Translations under genes and position numbers: made by a program
In this document: piece after piece, positions 7,845 through 15,382 of the stretch
Layout: the number at the start of each line of letters is the position of its first letter
Position numbering within the stretch: the first letter of the stretch is position 1
Source: Fidelibacterota bacterium UBA7300
Lineage (GTDB): Bacteria; Fidelibacterota; Marinisomatia; Marinisomatales; UBA2128
Length of the DNA: 20,654 nt
Direction of reading: 5' to 3'
Assembly: GCA_002471865.1 (NCBI GenBank)
Contig: DKQU01000028.1
Coordinates: 11,374-32,027, forward strand
Notes under the pieces: generated by a model
Databases searched by the model: none
The model's input: only the letters and a program-made list of their open reading frames with translations
What the model was told of the DNA's origin: nothing

Positions 7845-10175
7845 TTACTCTACTTCACCCGAATGCTTCAAAAACGGTATCCTCGGCCGAACGAATGTAA
7901 TCACTGCCGGTAGGAAGAAGAGATCTCCCAATAGTGCTCCTAAAAGTGTAATTGCTGACAGCAGCCCAAAATCGCGGCTGGGTGAGAAGTTGGACGTCAC
8001 AAGCACGAGAAATCCCGAAATCAGGATCATACTAGTAGAGATGATAGCTTTTCCGGTAGTAAAAAGTGTCTTCTCATTAGCAAGGCGATATTTTCCATGA
8101 CTTGCGAATAGTTCCTGCCTAAAGCGAGCTAGAAAGTGTATTGTATCATCCACAGCTATTCCGAAGGCGACAGCAAAGGTCATGGCCGTCGTGGGTCTAA
8201 GTTTGATGTGAAAAAGTCCCATGACTCCCGCAATGAGTAACAGCGGAATAATATTGGGAATCATGGAGATGAGGGCGAGTTTCGTGGAACGGAACAATAT
8301 TAGCATGGAGATAAAGATCACCACAAAGGCAATCATGAAACTGTAAACCAGGTTTCGAACGAGATACTGATTGGTCTTCAGCGCCATCAGTGTCGTACCA
8401 GTGAGTGTAACAGAGAGACTATCTCCCAAGTTTTCGCCTGCCCAAGTCTGAATCTCACTTGTGATTTCCCTTGCACGCTCGGAATCAATATCTTGTATGC
8501 GAGCGGAGATGCGAGCTCGTGAAAAATAGTTCTCAAAACTGGTATCGACCATACCAGCAAAAATGGAATCAGGTTCTCCGGCGGAGATGAGGATCTGCTC
8601 GATCTCAGCACGGGTATCCGGGAGAACATAGTACGCCGAATCGCCATCGTGCCACGAACGGTTCATCTCCCGAAAATAGTCTGCATATGATACACTTTTC
8701 CCGAGCTCCGGGATGGTACCCATGAATGATTGGAGTTTTTCTACCTGAGCCATCACTTTCGGATTAAACATTGCAGACTCTGCGATCTCATCACCTCTTC
8801 TTACTTCTACTATAGCCTCAAGCGGCAGTACGCTCCCCATGTGGTCTTCCATATACATCATGTCATCGTATAATTCGTTACCGGGATCAAGGTCTTCCAT
8901 GAGCCGGGAATCGTTGTCAACCTTCGTTGTAAAAAAAATACACGCTAAGACGATTCCTACAGATATTGTCAGTATAGGAAACTGGTGAGTATTGTTGATA
9001 TTGACGATTCTCTGTAGCAGGCGATGGCGAAAACTCGTCCTGTTCAGCTGAATGATTTTATCCTGCTTTGGACGGCGAAGCAGTATAAGAGTGGAAGGTA
9101 TAAACATAATGGACGTAATGAAGGCGATAACTACACCAATGGCAACGATGAGACCAAATTCCCTCATAATGGCGATATTCGTCACAAGGAGCGACAGAAA
9201 TCCCACAGCAGTCGTGAAACTGGTGAGGAAAATAGCGGCGCCGATCTTCTTGATGGTGTGCTCCACTGCAGTCGTCTTATCTTCGTTATGAGCTAACTCT
9301 TCCTGATATTTTACAATAATATGGATAGAATCAGCGATGCCTACAATCAGCACGAGGGTCGGCACGATGTAAGTCATAATATTCATCTGGAATCCGAGCA
9401 GAGTCATGATTCCCATGGTCCAGATATCAGCGATCAATACCGCGAAAAGAGGCAGCAGGATTCCGTGTAGGGAACGGAAAAGGAGAAACAGCACCAAGAT
9501 ATTTATGAGAATAATCGGGGCCAGAAAACCGATCATATCTTCCAGCATGTAGTGAACGTATTTTGTCCGGAGTACGGGAATACCGGCTTCCCGCCACATC
9601 CACGGAACTGTCTGCTCAATGTCTGTCACTTCTTCCAAGATTCCCTCCCGCTTCTCATGAGAGTTGTACTTGTCAGAAACCTGCAAAATGACAGCAGCTA
9701 TTTGTGCATCCTCAGAAATAAGGTTTTGCAACAAAAGCGGAGTATCCAGAATGCGTGCCTTACCGGCGGTTAGACTGTCGTCATCATCAGAAATCGTACT
9801 AAAGATAGTTTCTGCAGATAAATCTGCATGCGACAAAACCTGAACGTTCGTTAAAGAGAGAACCGAGTCCACGCCCTCAATTTTCTGGAAATGGGCTGTG
9901 AGATTCTGCGTCTTCTGTAAGTTCGCTCGTGAAAAGGGATCATCACATTCGTAAACAAGATAAATGAGATTATCCTCACGTCCGAAATCTTCCCGAAACT
10001 GAAAATATTCGTCCACTTCGGGGTCATTCTGAGCAAACAGATTTTCAATGGTGAAATCGAACTGAAGCCCGGCGGAGATTCCTGCGAAGATTAAGGTAAT
10101 TAAAAAAAGAACTATCAGGACAGTTTTGGGGTGATCAATCTGCCATTTGATAAGTCTGCTAAGTCCTTGTTTCAT
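7845..10175 (-). CDS. RND-superfamily (MMPL/Patched-like) membrane exporter
   Basis: Predicted proton-driven exporter in the inner membrane; the cargo may be lipids or hydrophobic molecules but cannot be read from sequence. At 776 residues it shows the duplicated RND layout. TM1 (about 18-36) leads into a periplasmic domain (about 37-210), then five TM segments (about 215-368). TM7 (about 398-416) leads into a second periplasmic domain (about 417-605), then five more TMs (about 608-763). The paired sterol-sensing-like motifs GIADSIH (279-285) and GIAVDDTIH (672-680) carry the intramembrane Asp residues expected for proton coupling. It is shorter than AcrB-type pumps (about 1,040 residues) and fits the MMPL/HpnN-like group. 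There is no adjacent membrane-fusion or outer-membrane channel gene, so a tripartite drug pump is unlikely. It diverges from the YyaL-type gene across a 153-bp gap. Confidence 0.9.
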   Translation of the reverse strand: MKQGLSRLIKWQIDHPKTVLIVLFLITLIFAGISAGLQFDFTIENLFAQNDPEVDEYFQFREDFGREDNLIYLVYECDDPFSRANLQKTQNLTAHFQKIEGVDSVLSLTNVQVLSHADLSAETIFSTISDDDDSLTAGKARILDTPLLLQNLISEDAQIAAVILQVSDKYNSHEKREGILEEVTDIEQTVPWMWREAGIPVLRTKYVHYMLEDMIGFLAPIILINILVLFLLFRSLHGILLPLFAVLIADIWTMGIMTLLGFQMNIMTYIVPTLVLIVGIADSIHIIVKYQEELAHNEDKTTAVEHTIKKIGAAIFLTSFTTAVGFLSLLVTNIAIMREFGLIVAIGVVIAFITSIMFIPSTLILLRRPKQDKIIQLNRTSFRHRLLQRIVNINNTHQFPILTISVGIVLACIFFTTKVDNDSRLMEDLDPGNELYDDMMYMEDHMGSVLPLEAIVEVRRGDEIAESAMFNPKVMAQVEKLQSFMGTIPELGKSVSYADYFREMNRSWHDGDSAYYVLPDTRAEIEQILISAGEPDSIFAGMVDTSFENYFSRARISARIQDIDSERAREITSEIQTWAGENLGDSLSVTLTGTTLMALKTNQYLVRNLVYSFMIAFVVIFISMLILFRSTKLALISMIPNIIPLLLIAGVMGLFHIKLRPTTAMTFAVAFGIAVDDTIHFLARFRQELFASHGKYRLANEKTLFTTGKAIISTSMILISGFLVLVTSNFSPSRDFGLLSAITLLGALLGDLFFLPAVITFVRPRIPFLKHSGEVE

Positions 10176-10328
10176 CTCTATATAATTTTTCAGCTTAGTG
10201 CCATGATAACTTAATTGAATATTTATTGGCGCGAAGTTACTCCTATAAATTGGGATGTTCCAAATGAAGATAGTGTAAAACCTCGCCTTGTGTCTGAAGT
10301 TCTATAGAGTTAAACTGACTTACAGGGA

Positions 10329-12587
10329 ATGCAGAAAAGAATTTTCAATTTAGTTGCGATTCTGATTCTCTTCCTGTCCAACTGCAATTCGAGTCAGGAA
10401 GAACAGGTGAAGACTGTCACTTCTGACAGCAAAATCCCACCAATTGAAAGAGTCAATTCAGAAAAAAATTCCAACATTAAGCAAAATAATAATTTCCAAA
10501 TAAAGGAATCCGCAATGAACCGACTGGCTTTCGAAAAGAGTCCGTATCTCCTTCAGCACGCCAACAATCCTGTTGATTGGTATCCGTGGAGTGAGGAGGC
10601 ATTTGAAGCTGCCCGGAAGCAGGATAAACCTATTTTCCTCTCCATCGGCTACTCCACCTGCCACTGGTGCCATGTCATGGAACACGAATCATTTGAGGAC
10701 GATGAAATAGCCGCCCTGATGAACGAGTATTTCATCTGCATCAAGGTTGACCGGGAAGAGCGGCCTGATATTGACAACATCTACATGACAGTCTGCCAGA
10801 TGATGACCGGTAGCGGCGGCTGGCCGCTAACCATCATTATGACACCGGACAAGAAGCCGTTTTTCGCCGGAACGTATTTCCCCAAAGAGAGTCTTCCGGG
10901 ACGGACAGGCATGCTAGACCTTATCCCTAAAATTGCCGAAGCGTGGCAGACACGTCGTCCAGAAATTATGGAATCGTCAGAGAAAATCACCGATCGTCTG
11001 CAGGCCTCATTCGCTCCACGAGGAACAGAATTACTTGGTGACCAGACACTTGAAAAAGCGTACTCAGATTTCCTCCAGCGTTTCGATCATACCTACGGTG
11101 GATTTAAAGGCCAACGTAAATTTCCAATGGCTCACAATCTCATTTTTCTCCTCCGTTACTGGAAGAGAACTGGCGATAAGTCGGCGCTGGAGATAGTAGA
11201 AAAAACGCTGCAGGCCATGCGGAAAGGTGGTATCTATGATCACGTAGGATTGGGCTTCCACCGCTACTCAACCGACCCTAAGTGGTTCCTCCCTCATTTC
11301 GAGAAAATGCTATACGACCAAGCCATCAATGCCATGGCATATCTGGAGGCATACCAGGCCACCGGCAAAGAGCAGTACGCCCGAACTGCCCGGGAAATTT
11401 TCTCTTACGTCCTGAGGGATATGACTTCCCCGGAAGGTGGTTTCTATTCCGCCGAGGATGCCGACAGCGAAGGCGAAGAAGGTAAGTTTTACCTCTGGAC
11501 TAAAGAAGAGGTTAAGGAAATTCTGGGTGAACAGGACGGAACACTATTCGCCGAAGTATACAACTTGAAAGAAGAGGGCAACTTTCGTGAAGAATCTACG
11601 GGTCATTCCACTAACAGAAACATCCCATACTTGACAACATCCACTATCCAACTGGCGAAACGGAACAACCTCACTGAAGAATTATTTCTTACCAAAATTG
11701 AATCACTGCGACAAAAACTGTTTGTGGTTCGGGAAAAGCGTATTCACCCGCTAAAGGACGATAAAATTCTCACCGATTGGAACGGCCTGATGATCACCGC
11801 CTTCGCCAAAGGAGCACAGGCACTGGGCGACGAGCAATACGCTGAAGCCGCCAAGAACGCCGCTGATTTTGTACTGTCTACTTTACGTCAGCCGGATAGG
11901 CAACTGCTGAAGCGGTACCGCGAAGGGGTCGCCGCCCTCCCAGCGCATTTGGAGGACTACGCTTTTATGATTTGGGGACTGTTGGAACTTTATCAGACGA
12001 CGTTTGAGATCGAGTATCTGCAGCATGCCATTGACCTAAACCAAACTATGCTAGACCTTTTCTGGGACGAGAATAGCGGCGGGTTCTTCTTCACGGCTGA
12101 CGACGGCGAGAAGCTTATCGTACGCACCAAGGAGATATTCGACGGCGCCATCCCCTCCGGTAATTCCGTGGCAGCCCTGGACCTCCTCCTTATCGGTCGT
12201 ATCACCGGTAATGCCGAACTGGAGAAGAAAGCTGCAACTGTGGGGAAGGTCTTCTCAGCCCAAGTAAATCGGTCCCCCATGGGTTATACACAGCTACTCC
12301 TTGCTACCGAATTCGCCATGGGACCAGCTTACGAAATTGTCATCGTGGGCGATCCCGGAAGTACAGACACTCAGGTGATGACACAACTGGTGCAACGTCA
12401 GTATGTTCCCAACCGCGTGCTACTTTTTAAGTCTGCCGGTGCGGACGGCGAAAAGCTGGCCAAACTGGCGCCGTTTACAGAAACTCAGTACACCATTGAC
12501 GGCAAAGCGACAGCATTCGTCTGCCAAAACTACGCCTGCAAGGCGCCGAGTACTGAACTGGAAGCTGTGGAGAAGGCGTTGAAATAG
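10329..12587 (+). CDS. YyaL/SPATA20-type thioredoxin-domain protein (DUF255) with lipoprotein-like N-terminus
   Basis: Has a thioredoxin-like domain fused to an alpha/alpha-barrel; the biochemical role of the family is poorly defined. Of its 752 residues, 1-19 look like a lipoprotein signal (hydrophobic core, then LSNC with Cys19, although Asn before the Cys is unusual). Residues 20-62 are a polar linker. The family's normal N-terminus starts at Met63 (MNRLAFEKSPYLLQHANNPV). The thioredoxin-like site is STCHWCHVMEHESF (Cys111, Cys114), followed by GGWPL and FFAGTYFP. The helical barrel spans roughly 240-620 (KGGIYDHVGLGFHRYS, ILTDWNGLMI). ATG 10329 has AGGGA directly against it, a poor spacing, whereas ATG 10515 has AAAGGA at 7 nt. 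Two products are therefore possible. A weak promoter-like TTTATT-16-TATAAA lies at 10222-10249. DsbD in this window could supply electrons to an exported form. Confidence 0.93.
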   Translation: MQKRIFNLVAILILFLSNCNSSQEEQVKTVTSDSKIPPIERVNSEKNSNIKQNNNFQIKESAMNRLAFEKSPYLLQHANNPVDWYPWSEEAFEAARKQDKPIFLSIGYSTCHWCHVMEHESFEDDEIAALMNEYFICIKVDREERPDIDNIYMTVCQMMTGSGGWPLTIIMTPDKKPFFAGTYFPKESLPGRTGMLDLIPKIAEAWQTRRPEIMESSEKITDRLQASFAPRGTELLGDQTLEKAYSDFLQRFDHTYGGFKGQRKFPMAHNLIFLLRYWKRTGDKSALEIVEKTLQAMRKGGIYDHVGLGFHRYSTDPKWFLPHFEKMLYDQAINAMAYLEAYQATGKEQYARTAREIFSYVLRDMTSPEGGFYSAEDADSEGEEGKFYLWTKEEVKEILGEQDGTLFAEVYNLKEEGNFREESTGHSTNRNIPYLTTSTIQLAKRNNLTEELFLTKIESLRQKLFVVREKRIHPLKDDKILTDWNGLMITAFAKGAQALGDEQYAEAAKNAADFVLSTLRQPDRQLLKRYREGVAALPAHLEDYAFMIWGLLELYQTTFEIEYLQHAIDLNQTMLDLFWDENSGGFFFTADDGEKLIVRTKEIFDGAIPSGNSVAALDLLLIGRITGNAELEKKAATVGKVFSAQVNRSPMGYTQLLLATEFAMGPAYEIVIVGDPGSTDTQVMTQLVQRQYVPNRVLLFKSAGADGEKLAKLAPFTETQYTIDGKATAFVCQNYACKAPSTELEAVEKALK
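10502..10507 (+). promoter_or_regulatory. Strong internal ribosome binding site in the YyaL/SPATA20-type gene
   Basis: AAAGGA sits 7 nt before the in-frame ATG at 10515, inside the linker between the lipoprotein-like signal and the conserved domain. It would yield a 690-residue cytosolic protein that starts exactly where family members usually start. Confidence 0.6.
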
Positions 12588-12596
12588 CAAAAGCTG

Positions 12597-12770
12597 TTAG
12601 AGAATCAGGAGTGAATTGTGGGTTGGACCTAAATGGAACGAAGGAATATTGTTTTCTTTACCTTTTTCTACAATTAAACCATTCATCTGTTCAACTTCAG
12701 ATTTCCGTTGTTTATAGACATCTTGAGCCATTGATTTTGCCGATAAAATATTTAGCTTGCTTTTATTTTG
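12597..12770 (-). pseudogene. Remnant resembling the C-terminus of ketopantoate reductase (PanE/ApbA)
   Basis: Minus-strand reading between TGA (12773-12771) and TAA (12599-12597) gives 57 codons. They contain SMAQDVYKQRKSEVEQMNG, then LIVEKGKENNIP. This follows the ApbA C-terminal pattern S-M-x-Q-D-x(n)-R-x-T/S-E-x-x-x-x-N-G-x-x-V-x(n)-G-I-P. The N-terminal NAD(P)-binding part is absent: the frame is closed upstream, and I recognise nothing of it in the other frames up to 12858. The last 15 residues do not match the usual ending. It lies between the YyaL-type gene and the cytosine deaminase. I read it as a decayed gene end; a short unrelated ORF with chance resemblance is the alternative. 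This 270-bp gap must also hold the deaminase promoter, of which I see only a -10-like TACAAT at 12808-12813. Confidence 0.5.
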
Positions 12771-12857
12771 TCACTTCACCTTGAGCATGTTTAGAGTAGT
12801 TTTCCTGTACAATCAATATCTGAATAGGTAAGTTCGTTGGTAAGATAGCCACAAGAT

Positions 12858-13301
12858 ATGGATGAATTTCTAGAAGCAGCAATTGAGGAAGCTAAAAAGG
12901 GACTGGCCGAGGGTGGCATACCCATCGGTTCAGTGCTAGTAATCGACGGAGAAATCATCAGCCGGGGACACAATCAGCGTGTACAAAAGGGAAGTTCAAT
13001 ACTCCACGCCGAAATAGATTGCATGGAGAATGCCGGTCGTCTTAAAGCATCCGATTATCGTCGTGCGACTTTGTATTCGACACTATCTCCTTGTGATATG
13101 TGCAGCGGAACTGTACTACTGTACGGGATTCCTAACATCGTAATTGGTGAGAACCGAACATTTCGGGGACCGGAAAATTATGTTCAATCTCGAGGAGTTA
13201 AGATATTGGTTAATGATAATCGAGAATGTCGACTCCTCATGGAGAAGTTCATCAACGATCATCCAGAACTTTGGAATGAGGATATTGGTGAAAACTTTTA
13301 A
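12858..13301 (+). CDS. Yeast Fcy1-type cytosine deaminase
   Basis: Zinc enzyme of the CDA fold, predicted to deaminate cytosine to uracil in the cytoplasm for pyrimidine salvage. It has 147 residues, close to the roughly 158 of Saccharomyces Fcy1. Seen directly: GGIPIG (19-24), GHNQRVQKGS (37-46) with the substrate-contacting Asn39, HAE (His50, Glu52: zinc ligand and proton shuttle), and SPCDMCSG (Cys79, Cys82: zinc ligands). YGIPNIVIGEN (89-99) follows, and the C-terminal WNEDIGE has an Asp (142) placed like Asp155 of Fcy1. From memory these stretches match Fcy1 much better than TadA or blasticidin-type deaminases, and bacterial CodA is an unrelated amidohydrolase. The ATG is followed at once by a normal N-terminal helix; the ribosome site is weak. 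Uracil from this reaction would feed the pool also supplied by PyrF and PyrE. A general nucleoside or guanine deaminase remains possible. Confidence 0.85.
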   Translation: MDEFLEAAIEEAKKGLAEGGIPIGSVLVIDGEIISRGHNQRVQKGSSILHAEIDCMENAGRLKASDYRRATLYSTLSPCDMCSGTVLLYGIPNIVIGENRTFRGPENYVQSRGVKILVNDNRECRLLMEKFINDHPELWNEDIGENF

Positions 13302-13311
13302 CGATTAACTG

Positions 13312-13340
13312 TTTACAAAGACCTAAATTGTATGTAATAT
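13312..13340 (+). promoter_or_regulatory. Sigma70-like promoter driving the 6S-like RNA
   Basis: TTTACA (13312-13317), a 17-nt spacer and TAATAT (13335-13340) begin 10 nt after the deaminase stop. No gene follows on this strand, so the promoter points at the structured RNA. The expected start of transcription is near 13347. Confidence 0.6.
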
Positions 13341-13344
13341 TCCT

Positions 13345-13356
13345 ATAAGCGCTTAT
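13345..13356. repeat. 12-bp perfect palindrome at the predicted RNA start
   Basis: ATAAGCGCTTAT reads the same on both strands and covers the predicted transcription start of the structured RNA. It could be an operator or a short 5' stem. Confidence 0.3.
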
Positions 13357-13363
13357 TGACATT

Positions 13364-13550
13364 CCCCCGGTTGGTGCAGGCATTTTTTGGAACCTACAAC
13401 TAATACAAAATGGGAACTGTACTCCGGGTGCTGAAAACAGGCCTTTTCTCCCGATTCATCGGGAGGGTCAAGGAAGTTTGATCCATCCGGGAGGTACCCA
13501 CCGTGATGAAAATCGCGTTCCAATAAAGCCCATCAGCCGGGGGATCTTTT
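13364..13550 (+). ncRNA. Structured RNA with 6S RNA architecture (candidate ssrS)
   Basis: Hand folding shows 13364-13376 pairing with 13531-13543 as 13 unbroken bp. After a 2-nt bulge come 13379-13381 with 13528-13530, 13383-13385 with 13525-13527, and 13387-13393 with 13517-13523, making a closing stem of 26 bp. A central bubble follows (about 13394-13418 and 13498-13516), with a GAAA-capped hairpin on its 3' side (13503-13516). The apical stem pairs 13419-13430 with 13484-13497 (12 bp, two single-G bulges) and is topped by a 7-bp hairpin with a UUCA loop (13448-13465). UCUUUUAUUU follows the closing stem. Length near 180 nt, rod shape and bubble position match 6S RNA, which binds sigma70 RNA polymerase by mimicking an open promoter. 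The element has no coding potential that I recognise. It ends 20 nt before the convergent macro-domain gene. That it is a structured RNA is well supported; that it is 6S is inferred. Confidence 0.6.
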
Positions 13551-13569
13551 ATTTAAAATTTCCGTTTCG

Positions 13570-14100
13570 TCAGCTTGAAAAAATTATCCTGAGCTGCTTC
13601 TCAAACGCTTCCCGCCCGTCAGCATCAAAAAGTACAAAATTCACCTGCTCCAGTACTTTCGCAGAAGCAAGATAGTCTACCGTCTCCCCTATCATGATTT
13701 TGGCACAGTGGTGGATTTCGAAGCCGCCTACGCCTGTCCCGATAGCCGGAAAAGCCAACGACCGAATGCTATTCTCCTCCGCTAACTCCAGACATCGAAC
13801 AGTCACATTACGCAAGATATCTTCACTAGTGTGAAGATCTTGCCCCATGCCGGCAGCGTGAATGACATATCTTGCTGGAAGTCCACCTCCAGTTGTGATC
13901 ACAGCATCACCAACCTCTATAGGTCCTTGAGCGACAGCTTCATCCTCGATAAGTTGTCCCCCTTTCCGCTTGATGGCTCCCGCCACACCGGCTCCCATCC
14001 AGAGGTAGTTGTTAGCGGCATTAACGATAGCGTCAGTCGCTTGAGCGGCAATGTCGCCTTGCATGATCGCCAGTTTGGCCCGGCCAATGTTCAGTTCCAT
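13570..14100 (-). CDS. Macro-domain protein (ADP-ribose binding or hydrolysing)
   Basis: Cytoplasmic macro-fold protein of 176 residues, a single domain. It is predicted to bind ADP-ribose and possibly to deacetylate O-acetyl-ADP-ribose or remove ADP-ribose from targets. Seen directly: GDIAAQATDAIVNAANNYL (15-33), the loop MGAGVAGAIKRKGG (35-48), GPIEVGDAVITTGGGL (59-74), HAAGMG and the second ligand loop FPAIGTGVGGF (117-127). Where YmdB and MacroD proteins have a catalytic Asp in GGGVDGAIH, this protein has Ala, as in a common bacterial subgroup, so hydrolase activity is uncertain. The frame allows an ATG at 14118 inside hflX, but the ATG at 14100 begins the domain, and AAAGAG precedes it. 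It starts 1 nt after the hflX stop, so it is translationally coupled, and it is the last gene of the operon. Confidence 0.92.
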   Translation of the reverse strand: MELNIGRAKLAIMQGDIAAQATDAIVNAANNYLWMGAGVAGAIKRKGGQLIEDEAVAQGPIEVGDAVITTGGGLPARYVIHAAGMGQDLHTSEDILRNVTVRCLELAEENSIRSLAFPAIGTGVGGFEIHHCAKIMIGETVDYLASAKVLEQVNFVLFDADGREAFEKQLRIIFSS

Positions 14101-14101
14101 C

Positions 14102-15382
14102 TTACTCTTTCCCACCATTTCTGCTCGCCAGCGCTTTGAGTTGTTCCACAATCACTTTCGCTCCCCGAATGGTAAGATAGACACCGTCGTCTTCATAGCT
14201 TGACTCTAACACGTCTGCTGTTTCAAAAACTGTGGCAATCTCCTTTCCTCGACCTGGATCAAATACAACTTTTGCAGTTTGAAACGTCTTTTCCATTTGC
14301 TTTAGAATGGCACTCTGAAGAACGTCAAGACGGAGGTGACTCAGAGCAGAAATGAAAACTGCTTCCGGAAATCGCTCCTTCAACCCTCGAAGTTCCGTTT
14401 CTTCCATAAGATCAACTTTATTAACAACCAATAAAATATCCTGATTGCGAGCGCCAATTTCACTTAGAACTTCTCTGACGGTCTGCAACTGCTCATCCAA
14501 CAAATGTGAACTTCCGTCCAGCAAAAGAAGCAGCAGATCTGCTTCCAGTACTTCTATAAGAGTAGAGCGAAAAGAGGCTACCAGAGCATGAGGTAATTTC
14601 CGTATGAATCCGACTGAATCACTTAGAAGAATACGATGATGATCATCGATATCCAAAGTTCGTATGGTGGTATCCAACGTGGCGAAAAGCTGATCCTGTA
14701 CGAACACATTTGCGCCAGTGAGAGAGTTCATGAGTGTAGATTTTCCTGCGTTTGTATACCCCACCAGAGCGACTCGGAACAATTCCCTTCGGCGCTTTGA
14801 CTGTGTCGCCCGCTCAATATCTATTTTCTTCAGATCTTTCCTCAATTTGGCTATACGATCCCGAATAATTCGACGATCCACCTCAATCTGAGTTTCGCCG
14901 GCGCCGGCTCGAGTTCCGATACCGCCCATTTGCCTCTCCAAGTGAGTCCAGAGGCGAGTGAGACGAGGCAAGAGGTATTGCAATTGCGCCAGTTCCACTT
15001 GAGTTTTCGATTCCCGAGTCTTAGCGTGTCGCTGAAAAATATCGAGGATGATGCCTGTCCTATCCATCACTTTGATGGATTCTGCCAGCTTAAGAAAATT
15101 GCGGATTTGCGATGGTGAAAGTTCGTCATCGAAAATGATAAGCTGCACACCCAGCTCCTGAGCCTGCTGAACAATTTGCTGAGCTTTCCCCTTACCGATG
15201 AAGTACGTTGGGTTCACCCGTTCTCGCCTCTGAATATACCGTCCTACAACTTCCGCGCCAGCGGTCTGAGCGAGGAGTGACAGCTCATCCAGATGTTCTT
15301 CAATAAGCGCCTGGGTCATACCAGGTAAAATAACCCCTACCAAAACTGCCTTTTCGTGAACGATAGATTCTCTCTCAATCAT
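14102..15382 (-). CDS. hflX: Ribosome-associated GTPase HflX
   Basis: GTPase that binds the large ribosomal subunit and splits stalled or idle 70S ribosomes, notably under heat stress in the species studied. It has 426 residues, normal for the family. The N-terminal HflX domain (about 12-200) contains NPTYFIGKGK (57-66), the glycine-rich GGIGTRAGAGETQIEVDRR (153-171) and a basic coiled-coil stretch to about 200. The G domain shows the P-loop GYTNAGKST (208-216), LDTT (236-239), SDSVGF (254-259) and NKVD (321-324). A C-terminal region follows to 426. It overlaps the BatA-type gene by 8 nt upstream and is followed after 1 nt by the macro-domain gene. No Hfq or HflK/HflC gene is adjacent, unlike in enterobacteria. 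Confidence 0.97.
   Translation of the reverse strand: MIERESIVHEKAVLVGVILPGMTQALIEEHLDELSLLAQTAGAEVVGRYIQRRERVNPTYFIGKGKAQQIVQQAQELGVQLIIFDDELSPSQIRNFLKLAESIKVMDRTGIILDIFQRHAKTRESKTQVELAQLQYLLPRLTRLWTHLERQMGGIGTRAGAGETQIEVDRRIIRDRIAKLRKDLKKIDIERATQSKRRRELFRVALVGYTNAGKSTLMNSLTGANVFVQDQLFATLDTTIRTLDIDDHHRILLSDSVGFIRKLPHALVASFRSTLIEVLEADLLLLLLDGSSHLLDEQLQTVREVLSEIGARNQDILLVVNKVDLMEETELRGLKERFPEAVFISALSHLRLDVLQSAILKQMEKTFQTAKVVFDPGRGKEIATVFETADVLESSYEDDGVYLTIRGAKVIVEQLKALASRNGGKE

Noticed and set aside
12791..12973. 60-codon minus-strand open frame reaching into the deaminase
   Set aside because: Mostly the antisense of the deaminase start; its composition is Ser/Pro-rich and it does not continue the ketopantoate reductase remnant in a recognisable way.
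13356..13361. Perfect TTGACA near the RNA start
   Set aside because: No acceptable -10 lies 16-18 nt downstream, where the sequence is GC-rich stem; TTTACA-17-TAATAT upstream is a better promoter.
13364..13550. Structured RNA read as SRP RNA, tmRNA, RNase P RNA or a cobalamin/TPP riboswitch
   Set aside because: The SRP tetraloop-helix consensus, the tmRNA 3' end, the RNase P P4 core and the riboswitch core motifs are not present, and no gene follows on the same strand for a riboswitch to control.
13478..13675. Plus-strand open frame across the structured RNA and the macro gene end
   Set aside because: Antisense to the macro gene in its second half and overlapping the stems of the RNA in the first; no protein similarity is apparent.
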